Assembly (NCBI GenBank): GCA_015698045.1
Contig: BLAL01000160.1
Coordinates: forward strand, 992,001 to 1,056,000
DNA from: Rhizophagus clarus
Lineage: Eukaryota; Glomeromycota; Glomeromycetes; Glomerales; Glomeraceae
Length of the DNA stretch: 64,000 nucleotides
Direction of reading: 5' to 3'
Positions 48,509 through 60,064 of the stretch are shown here, piece after piece. The position numbers were made by a program, and so were the translations under genes. Numbering within the stretch: the stretch's first letter is position 1; each line of letters opens with the position of its first letter. Below the pieces are notes generated by a model, which was not told where the DNA came from, did no database searches, and saw only the letters and a program-made list of their open reading frames with translations.

Positions 48509-49639
48509 ATGAATAGTAATAAATCATTAACTCCTGGTTTTCCATCACCTGCTACTCTTCATACTCCTCTGTCCAATCTCACTTCAAACGATCTTTCCAC
48601 AAGTGCTCACTCCTGGGAGCATTTGCGGAAACAAGCCCGACAATTTGAAAATGAACTTGAACAAAAACTTACTAGTTATTCTAAGATAGCGGCACAAGTT
48701 GGGAGAAGTGTGGGAGATAGCAAAGGTGAAGATATAACAGGAAATTCGAGTGAAGCCATGGAATTGGAATTAGAAGAATTAATCAAGAAGGTTTTTTTTT
48801 CTAAATTGTTTCTCATTTTTGAAATTAAATTTAACACACACTTTTTTTTTAGCTTACTTCAGTTGTGAACTCTATGGCAGAAGTAGTGGATAAACCTTCA
48901 GCAACACCAACAAATCCATCTATGATGCACATGCTTCAAAGACATAGAGATATTTTGTATGATTATTCGAAAGAATTTAAAAAAACAAAAGTATGTAAGA
49001 AAAAATAAAGATGATCGCATATAATTATTTAAAAAAATATTTATATAATTCAATTTATAGGCAAATATACAGGCAGCAAAAAATCACTCTGATTTGTTGA
49101 GTTCAGTCAGAGAAGATATCAGGCGAGTTTAATATTGAATATTAATTTTTAAATATAATATTCTTTATTAATTAAAGTTTTATTTTATAGCTCTTTCAAA
49201 TCAGGAATAAGTAGTGAAACTGATTATTTTTTGGGTGAGAGAGGCAGAATAGAAAGTTCACATAGGATGACAGATATGATTATTGAGTAAGTTTTGATTT
49301 ATATTATTTTTCAGAAGATCAGTGGTAGCCTCAATTATTTGATGTTTTTATTATAGACAAGCATATGAAACAAGAGAAGAAATTGGAAGGCAAAGAAACA
49401 TACTATTAAACATGAATAGTCGAATGAACCGTTTAACAAGTACGCAAAAGTAACTTTATAATTTTTTTATGACGTTTTAATTGACTCATTTCTCTTTTCT
49501 TTTAGACATGTTTCCTGCAATTAATAGTTTAATAGGTAAAATAAATTTACGAAAAAGACGCGATACGATTATATTAGCTTTTATAATTTCTTTTTGTATT
49601 ATTTTAATATTTTTATATATGAGACATACTTCAAGTTAA
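48509..49639 (+). CDS. GOS1: Golgi SNARE Gos1/GOS28 (Qb)
   Basis: Six exons, 48509-48790, 48853-48990, 49061-49122, 49191-49286, 49357-49439 and 49506-49639, give 264 residues. WEHLRKQARQFENELEQKL begins the N-terminal helical domain. The SNARE motif runs from about RGRIESSHRMTDM through MFPAINSLIGKINLRKRRD, and a single C-terminal anchor (TIILAFIISFCIILIFLYM) ends the protein. Together these define a tail-anchored SNARE for ER-Golgi and intra-Golgi fusion. Frame continuity requires intron 3 to use a GC donor (ATCAG|GCGAGT), restoring DISSFKSG; the nearby GTTTAA donor leads to a stop. An in-frame ATG upstream (48441) would add 23 residues; Met at 48509 fits family length better. Confidence 0.92.
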
Positions 49640-49902
49640 TTTATTACTAAAGAACTATTTAACTGTATTCGGATTATCTTAAAAAATTAGATAATAGATT
49701 AAATTTAACTGTTAATAGAATAATATTCCCAAAATAATAATAATATCAGTGTCAGGACATTGATTAGCCTCATAACATGATAACCTCAAAAAATAAATGT
49801 ATTTCTGATTATGGTCTACAGTACCATATCTGATATGTTGTACCACATACGTCATCACTTATATATTATGGATTAAAATACCGATTGCCAAGAATCAGAC
49901 TC

Positions 49903-52037
49903 ATGAAAAATTTTCACTCTAATTCTCTGGTTTCTTGTGCTGGGTTTCTTGCTACCATAAAGAAAAAACCTTTTGTAAAATTTCCATCCATCTTATTATC
50001 TCAACGTATTATGGCTACTAATACGAAAAATTCTAGCGACAATAAGCAACTTTTTGAAAAATCTGATAGAATTGCACATTTTAAACAAGATGGTAACTTT
50101 TTTAATGCATATATATGAATTATCAAATAAAAATTTATTTCGTATTTCCCATACAACTATTTTAGTATGGTCTATTTTTACACCCTTGGCTCAGCAACTC
50201 AAAGCAGCGAATTTAGGACAAGGCTTTATGGAGTACATAATTGTTTTGCAATATCATATTATATATTATATTCATAAATTAACAAAAATCTTTATAATTA
50301 AGTTTTCCTCCCCCAGATTTTATAATAGAAGCTGCAACTAGAGCAATTAATAATCGGAATGATCATCAATATAGGTTAGATGTCTCTTATATCGACCTAA
50401 ATTGGAATTTTTTTTTCATTATATTTTTTATATACTTGCAGTCATCCCAAGGGTCGTGTAAATCTAAAAAGTGCTTTAGCGAAATCATATAGTCCTCTGT
50501 TTAACCGAACATTAGATCCCGATTTAGAAATCCTTCCCACTGCAGGGGCAAATGAAGGTTTAAATTTTTTATGCGTGACTCATTAATTATATTATTATTT
50601 TTAGTTATGATAGTTTATTAAATTTATTCTCCATAAAATGAAGGTTTATACGCTATCTTTGCTGCATTTGTTAATCCGGGAGATGAAGTTATTTTAATTG
50701 AACCCTTTTTTGATCAATATATCGTATGTATCCTGTCCTTTTAAGGGGTAGTAAATTATATACTTACATTCTTGTCCTACATAATTATCACATATTAGGC
50801 TAATATCACCATGAATGGTGGGGTTCCGGTCTTTGTCCCGTTAAGGCCTCAAGGTGACACAAATAAAATCATGTCATCAAAAGACTGGAAGTTAGACATT
50901 AATGAACTTCGATCAAAACTTACATCAAAAAGTAAAATCATTGTCTTTAACACTCCGCATAATCCTGTGGGAAAAGTCTTTTCAATAGAAGAAATGGCAG
51001 AAATAAATAAATTAGCTGAAGAATTTAATTTGATAATCATAAGTGATGAAGTGGTATGCGAATTTCAGATTTATTTTCAGTTTATAAACGAAAATTTTTG
51101 TTAAATCATTAATAATTTTACGTAAGTATGATCGACTATATTATGAACCTGATGTTCATGAACGAATTGCTAATCTTCCCGGTGCATGGGAACGTACCAT
51201 CACTGTTGGTAGTGGTGGTAAAACTTTTGGCACGACTGGATGGCGCATCGGTTGGTTGATTGGACCAAAACATTTGATAGGAGCTGCCTTGTCTGCTCAG
51301 ACCAGAATCGTCTTTTGTGTTAATACACCGCTTCAGGTATTTTAATTTTAAATGATTTACGCATTATTTGATATTTTTATTCTATTGTGCAGTACAGTCA
51401 ACTCTCTCTGAGTACTCTCTCTCTAAATGCACGTACTATATATTTTCTCTCTTAAATGCATCCACTTACTCAATCCTTAGTATATAAAAATCATATAAGA
51501 TTTCCCTCTCTAAATGTGTCTCTCTCTAAATGCACATTTTTTCAAATTTCACTATGGTCTCAAGGGGGGTGCACTTAGAGAGAGTTTGACTATATTTATA
51601 ATTGTTTATGCTTATTTATTATACAGGAATCACTTGCTATCGCATTTGATTTAGCTGAAAAGCATGATTATTTTAAGAATATGATTGAAGAATATACACG
51701 TAGGCGCGAGAAATTGATGAAAGCATTAACGGACATTGGACTTCCTTATACTATTCCTCAAGGGAGCTATTTTATACTTGCAAACACTGCAAAAGTCAAG
51801 GTTCCTGAAAATTATCCATATCCCGATGTTATTTTACAACGCCCTAGAGATTTTAAGGTATGTTACTGGATGGCAAAGGAAATCGGTGTAGTAGCGATTC
51901 CTCCAAGTGAGTTTTATTGTGAGGAAAATGCGCATCTTGCCGAAAACTTTATTAGATTGGCATTCTGCAAAACTGATAAAACATTAGATGAAGCAGCTAA
52001 AAATTTACAAAAATTGAAGAAATATATTGAAAAATAA
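49903..52037 (+). CDS. BNA3: Kynurenine/glutamine-type aminotransferase (PLP fold type I)
   Basis: Eight exons, 49903-50092, 50166-50232, 50303-50374, 50442-50557, 50644-50723, 50799-51053, 51127-51336 and 51627-52037, give 466 residues. The PLP lysine is K292 in GSGGKTFGTTGWRIGW, the pyridine-binding Asp is in IIISDEVYDRLYY, NTPHNPVGK is the aromatic-binding loop, and the carboxylate Arg is in ENFIRLAFCK. NLGQGFMDFPPPDF near the N-terminus is typical of the kynurenine aminotransferase/CCBL group, which converts kynurenine to kynurenic acid and transaminates glutamine. The first ~40 residues are Ser/Lys-rich and acid-free, a possible mitochondrial presequence; Met37 gives a cytosolic alternative. 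Exon 3 starts at AG|TTTTCC, not at the closer CCCCAG, which would break frame. Intron 7 contains a MITE. Confidence 0.9.
51393..51594. mobile_element. TA-flanked MITE (pogo/Tc1-like ends) in an intron
   Basis: The left end TACAGTCAACTCTCTCT and inverted right end TATAGTCAAACTCTCTCT are followed on both sides by TAA(G/A)TGCAC. The element begins and ends with TA, consistent with a Tc1/mariner/pogo-type TA duplication. The interior is rich in CTCTCTAAATGCA repeats and is non-coding. It lies wholly in intron 7 of the aminotransferase gene, away from both splice sites. Confidence 0.75.
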
Positions 52038-52199
52038 TAAATTAATCTTGATAAAATTTTGCCTGAAAATAATTGTGCTTCGGAAATGTTAAAGTCCTAT
52101 AAATTCTCCTTAATATATCCAAAATTAACTGTAAGCCGTAGAATCTCCCGATAAAAAATTATTCATATTATTTTTTTTAATGTAACTTCTTATATAAAT
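52038..52199. other. Spacer between aminotransferase and tRNA-Leu genes
   Basis: Short AT-rich 3' flank of the aminotransferase gene; nothing coding. Confidence 0.5.
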
Positions 52200-52281
52200 G
52201 GCGACGTGCCCGAGTGGTCCAAGGGGCCAGGTTTAGGCCCTGGTATGGAAACATGCGTGGGTTCAAACCCCACCGTCGTCA
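52200..52281 (+). tRNA. tRNA-Leu (UAG)
   Basis: An 82-nt cloverleaf. The acceptor stem GGCGACG pairs with CGTCGTC (one G-T), with A as discriminator. The D region TGCCCGAGTGGTCCAAGGGG is typical of tRNA-Leu. The anticodon stem CCAGG/CCTGG holds loop TTTAGGC, giving anticodon TAG (reads CUA and probably other CUN codons). A long variable arm (TATGGAAACATGC) confirms a class II tRNA. The T-arm is GTGGG TTCAAAC CCCAC. No intron. A TTTTTT run at 52303-52308 can terminate Pol III. Confidence 0.97.
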
Positions 52282-53389
52282 CATTCATTCAATATTTTAA
52301 TTTTTTTATGTGTAACGTGTGGTTACAGTTTATGCAGGAGTCATGTGTCTTTGTAAACTTTGATCAAACAAAATTTTTAAAATAAAATCAAAATTTTATT
52401 CGACACTTGCATTATGATAATACTTGATTGAAATAAAAATATCTTGTAACTGATGGGATGTGATGATAACATCATTTGAAGATTGTGTTAAGAAATTTGT
52501 CGAGAATTTGTAGGTACATGTTTATTAACTTTATTATTATTCACTCGGAAGATACAATCTGAGAACGTTTTTCTAGTATTAAAAAATAGTGTGTCAGGAT
52601 TTTTGTGTTACGAATTTAACTGGTTTTTTTTTAAATACAGGTTTTTCCGTGATTATTTGCAAGATTAGAGATTAACTTTTTTGTGCGCAAGATTAAAGTT
52701 TATAAAGTTTAATATTCACTATAAACTTAATATTATCAACTAATCATAATGAACCTATTTTAAGTGACCAACACATTACTTACTATATAAAAACGTATGT
52801 ACAAATAATATCATTAGAAATAAAACATATATAGAATTTATTAGTTTTCCCGCCAAAATTTGTTAATCTTAGACGCTCATTTAACTTGTACATGCTGGTT
52901 TTTTTAGATTGACTAGAACGCTAAAAGATTTACTTGGTAAAATTCCTTATAAGTATTCATTAAATATTTAATTGAATTGAGTGCACATGTTATTAAGATA
53001 AACGGATAGGACATCATTTGATCGTCGAATGTGGGGTTTGTAAACAAGAACGCCAACTCACACCAAATAATTGCATAAACGTTTTTGTGTTCACACGAAA
53101 AATTCTTATGTAACACAAATTTTAAATTTATTCAACTAATATTCATTGTATAAGGGAAATAATATTGGTGAAATTTAGATTTTTTTTTATTCAATTGTTC
53201 GTGATGTTTAATCATCTGCTTATTTCCAAAGCTTATTCCAAAAAGAGAAAGTAAAGTTAAAAAGGAAAATAATAGAGAAAAATGTTCGGAATCTTAATTG
53301 TTATTTTCGGTGTAAGCCAAGATGTTTTCATAAACATAATAGACTAGAACACGAGAAAATAATAAAAGCTTATTTTTGTTGTGCCCAAA
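52282..53389. other. Intergenic with one E2F-like site
   Basis: About 1.1 kb, AT-rich, 3' of the DP gene and downstream of the tRNA. The symmetric motif TTTTCCCGCCAAAA at 52845-52858 is a strong match to the E2F/DP consensus TTTSSCGC on both strands. No gene is recognised. Confidence 0.5.
52845..52858. promoter_or_regulatory. E2F/DP-like site downstream of the DP gene
   Basis: TTTTCCCGCCAAAA contains overlapping E2F half-sites on both strands. It lies about 540 bp beyond the stop codon of the DP gene, and no cell-cycle gene starts within 500 bp of it here, so its target is unclear. Confidence 0.4.
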
Positions 53390-55056
53390 TTACTGAGCAC
53401 AGCTTATACGATAATCCCCATCGTCGCCCTGTTTCGTGACAATCCATTTCAAGTGTTCAGGGTTAACCCATTTTTGCATATCCTCAGGCGAAATTTTGTC
53501 CATACCAATATATTGTAAAATTTGCGCATCTTCAAGTATAGTGGGCTGATGAGGATGGAAGGAAAGAATTTGAGAAAACCTATATAGTTGAAAAAATATA
53601 ATTTTGTTTGATGTATATAACTTAAATATTTGCATATTGTCAAAACAGAATTGTTTGTTCAACTTCTTTTACCCGTCTTGACCATTTTGACATTCAATGG
53701 TTGTTCCTCGCGGACAATGTAACAATTTAAACGGAAGACGCAATTCTTTTTCAGATTTTAGTTTGTTGTTGGATACTCGATAAGGATTATGCCGTTTATT
53801 TCTTTTCATGAGATTACGAATGTGAAGATGCTATAAATGAATATACGTTTTTTGAACGTTGTCAACATTAAATAAGTTGTTTTTTAAGCTTTATGAAGAT
53901 ACAATAATAAAATGTCAACATAAATAACTTACTCTAGCTAATTTATCCTGAAAAGCGACTTTAGCTTCATCCACCTGTTTGCACAAGCGTCGATTAAGTC
54001 GCTAAATATGTTTATTATATATAATGTTTATAAAATATTTCATGCGATTTCCACGATACCTTTGCAAAAAAACGTGTAAACCAAAAACTCTTATATAATT
54101 TACCTCCAGTTCTCGAAGTTCAGATTTTTGCCTTTCAATTTCAGCATCTGTCGTCGCAGACGACTTTGCCGAATTTGCACCATTTTTTTGACCCGGTAAT
54201 CCTAACCACCTAATTTCTTTTTTATCTTTAGCTATAATGTCCATTGCCATCAATACATTTAAAGCATCGTACACACGACGTCTAATATTTTTTTGATCCA
54301 CCTTTTGCTACAACGACAAATACAATATTGATCGACATATTGACGTAATGTTTAAATAAATATCTTTGACGGGTAACAAATTTTAATACTCACCCCACTT
54401 CCATGTTCTGACATCTGGGCTGCAAAATCCTCAGCAAGTTCATCTGCAACCTAGCGCATTAAATGCAACACAAAAATGCAAGTTACTAAGGATGTTAAAC
54501 ACATACAATATATCAAGAATATTTTGTTGAATGAATATTCATACAGTCATTTTTTCTTTTTATTATTATTTATTGATTTTTTTCTTTTAAACAAATAGCG
54601 CTTGATCCCTATAATTCTCATTGCCTACCTCATTATAAGTTGTCATGCCTTTTAATTCCACTTTATCGCACACTTGCTTGCTAAAATGCCTAAGACCTTT
54701 GCTTTGTCGTAAAATTTGTTGTTGTGGAACTTGTTCACCCAACATGCTACCAGTATCACTACTATCATTTGGTGTGACTGGAGAGTCTTTAGATGAAGAA
54801 CTCATCGCGTTAGCCGCGGGTACGATATGAAGCGAAGAAAGACAAGGCGTAATGCTACGAAATTATTTGAACCATGTTGTTTATGTTAGATAAAAACCTT
54901 GTTAGTATACGAATTCGCTAGGAAAAGAAAAAAAGATTACTGAAGCAAACAAGTAAAAGAATAAAAGGCATGATATTAGAGCTCGTATTTCTCGACCATA
55001 ATATTCAACTCCCAGAAAGATCAACAGGAGGGAGGGGAATAGAGCAGGAATTCTCC

Positions 55057-55101
<45 letters not shown>

Positions 55102-55952
55102 TATATATTGAACGAAATATCTTCGCTCAATACTTTCAGGCTCATTCATTGCCTTTTTGTTTTGTTTGTTTTGTTTTTATAAAGAGGGGGCAACACTCAC
55201 CTCTCTTGACAAACATTATTACAACTACCATTACTTTCATCAGCTTCACTATCTCTATCCCCTTCCTCCCTCCTGTCATCAAACCTTGGTCGTTTAATAT
55301 TGATCTGATCTATTTGTTGTCTATCTCTTCTATAATCATCATCATTGCTTTGTAGGATTTGAAATAATGTTGAGGGTCTACGACGCATCTGTTGCATTAT
55401 AGTTTTTGCAGGTGGTGCTGTAGATAGATTCATGTGACCAAGCTTTTGCTGTAGATTGAACTGTTGTTGATGAATATCCTGTTGAAGAGCAAACCTGTCT
55501 AAGGTAGAGGGCGCGCCATACTCCATGATATGATAATTAGGTTCACTACTACGTCTAATCTCAAGACGTGGCCTGCCAGAAATTGACGAGGGTGAATGAT
55601 TCCCTCTAAGTTGGGGTGATACGGAGAACTGTAAATTATTTTCTGGCGTGTTAAAGCCAGTAACTACATTGGCGGTCGTATTGATTGGAGGAAGGATGTT
55701 GTTGGGGGTGGTCTGGTTTTCAAAACTTCTTGAAATAAATCGTTGTTCTGTCGCTGCCGGCGAAGAAGTAGAATAAACTTGAAAATAAAATTTAGCTTGA
55801 GTGTTATTTGCACTTATAAGGTGAGCACGCGGGTCACTGGAGTAAACACAATGCCGAGGTGGTGGTGGGGGCACAACTACGCTAGGGGTGGGTGGTGCAG
55901 TGTGCACTGGTGCGGAAAGATTTGGAGGTAATATAAAAGGTGGTGTGGCCAT
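53390..55952 (-). CDS. Transcription factor DP (E2F dimerisation partner)
   Basis: Seven exons, 55952-55201, 54854-54629, 54450-54394, 54307-54104, 54001-53933, 53830-53673 and 53579-53390, give 551 residues. The winged-helix DNA-binding domain runs from [14 protein letters not shown] (about 297) through YNEVADELA to [20 protein letters not shown] and [10 protein letters not shown] (about 385). A leucine-rich dimerisation coiled coil follows ([19 protein letters not shown]), then the DP-specific [16 protein letters not shown] region. In the nucleus DP pairs with E2F to control S-phase genes. The first 250 residues, in one exon, are Pro/Gln/Ser/Asn-rich and absent from animal DP1. An internal Met after exon 2 begins (MSSSSKDS) would yield a short form. 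Confidence 0.92.
55059..55106. repeat. (TA)n microsatellite in DP intron 1
   Basis: A run of TATATA with one interruption (CACATATA) in the first intron of the DP gene. It does not touch the splice sites. Confidence 0.75.
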
Positions 55953-57485
55953 TTTCAAAATGTGCAGTTAAAATTCAAATTGCGAAAAAAAGAAAAAAAA
56001 AGTAAAGGATATAAAAAAAATTTATTTTGCCAGAAATTTTATAATGTTCAAATAATTTTTTATTTTTTTTGTTTTTTTTTTTTTTAAATTATATTTATAG
56101 TTTATTATAGTTATATACACACTCCCTTTATAAATCTATAAGGCGGGAAATTTTGATAAAGTGTTCTTTAATAATTATGAACGCTTTAACAAGTAAAATA
56201 AAAGAATAATACGGAAACAATCAATACACGAGAAGCCATGAACTCGGCACGACTTCAAAAAAAAAAAAAAAAAAAAATTTTTATTATATGAATAAAATAG
56301 ATAATATATATATATAAAAGAAAAAAAAAACGGAAAGCGGATTTAAGAAGAAGAAAGGGAGTGTTGTAATAAAAAAAAAAAAAATTTTAAAATCAACATA
56401 CCATGTATATTTTCAAATATGGTTAAAAAACCCTAAAAAAAATTATCTAAGGACGATAGGAGAAAAAAAATTAGAGTTGATGCGTTGATTTTGGTAAAAG
56501 TCAAAGTCACTTGGCGGGTTTATTTCAATATTACAGTAATATTAAATTTTACTGTATAAAAAAAAACCCGTTTAAATTGTCTGTGTGTCCCTATTATGAA
56601 ATTATATTGATGATGCGACGAATTAACGATTTTATGAACGTTCTATTAAAAGTCTATGAATTGTGTGTGACTATTTAGTTCATATAGATTTTAGATTAGG
56701 GTTATTAACCCGCTAAACATAAAGGAATAAAGTCACACAGATCAGGTTTATATTGTCGATTAAAATTATATGTGATTGTGCTGCAGGGGGCTACTGCTAA
56801 ACGTCAAACTTTTATTGCATTCGCCCCTCTTTCCAATCAATTTTAAAAATTCAAAGTTATACCCTTTTCTCCCCGCTTCAACCTTTATATTATAACAAAG
56901 AACTTGAATACACTTCTCACATGCAAAAGCCCCATTCTCTCGTGAAATGTCCTTACTAACGGCTCTCTTTTCCCGTATCTGCGCTTCTCCACACAGACTT
57001 GCATAAGAAAAACAAGAAATACGGCGTTGGAAGAAAACTAAAACAGTTTATATTTTCTTTGAAAAAGTTTTATACACAAAGAGTTTATCTTGTATAAAAG
57101 GCAAGAAACAAATTAAAAAAAAGGCGCAATAACTCATTGTACAAAGGATATTCAAATACTAATTGTTTAAAAAAATTATCATATCTACGATTGTGAATCA
57201 TAAATCCTTTTACGAACCAACCCTAGCCTAATTTGGTGTCATTCTTTCCGGAGATGACCTTTTAACAATAAAAAATTTTTTACGCTTCTTCGATCTTCGT
57301 ATATTCCCTCTTGCCAAAATGCGGAGTCCGCATTCTTACCTCATATGATTGAAAGTAGAAGATTTATAATAGGAATAGTTATTAAGTATAATGAAATAAT
57401 AATATTCAATGATTATTTAAAATATTTTAAATATTTATAATTCTTTACTAGTTTACCCTCCAAAATTATTAACTAGTGCATGAAA
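55953..57485. other. Intergenic; DP upstream region
   Basis: AT-rich with poly-A tracts (56256-56278, 56372-56384). It carries an E2F-like site at 56142-56150 about 190 bp upstream of the DP start codon. A GC-richer stretch at 56785-57035 has scattered short pyrimidine blocks but no open frame or fold that could be assigned. Confidence 0.5.
56142..56150 (-). promoter_or_regulatory. E2F/DP-like site upstream of the DP gene
   Basis: GGCGGGAAA (TTTCCCGCC on the coding strand) is a full E2F consensus core, about 190 bp before the DP start codon. It suggests that the E2F/DP complex regulates its own subunit gene, as is known for E2F genes in animals and plants. Binding is not shown. Confidence 0.5.
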
Positions 57486-59696
<2,211 letters not shown>

Positions 59697-60064
59697 AATT
59701 AACAGGCACACTTATTGATCGTTTTCTGTCAATTAATTAATAGTCTAGGAGTAAATAAAAGAAACGTAAGAAACGTTTTATTCTAAGTTAAGACTTCTAA
59801 TTCTTAACTGATTTTTTATGTACGATATAACATGCAATGATTATCCCGTGTACAATAATACGAGATTATCAACAAGTTAGCTAATCATTGTGAAATTTTT
59901 ATGGTAAAGGAGGAACAATTAAACAGTTTTATTAGATTTGTTATATTTTTTATATATGTTCTAATTAGGAAATAATGATGATTATGATGATATGTTTATA
60001 ATTTTAAAATTTCTATATAAATAAGGTATTAGTACAAAAACAAGCTACTTTTTATTTTTTTTTT
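59697..60064. other. Intergenic between PFKFB and apyrase genes
   Basis: A 368-bp AT-rich spacer serving as PFKFB upstream region and apyrase 3' flank. No gene or clear regulatory motif is seen. Confidence 0.5.
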
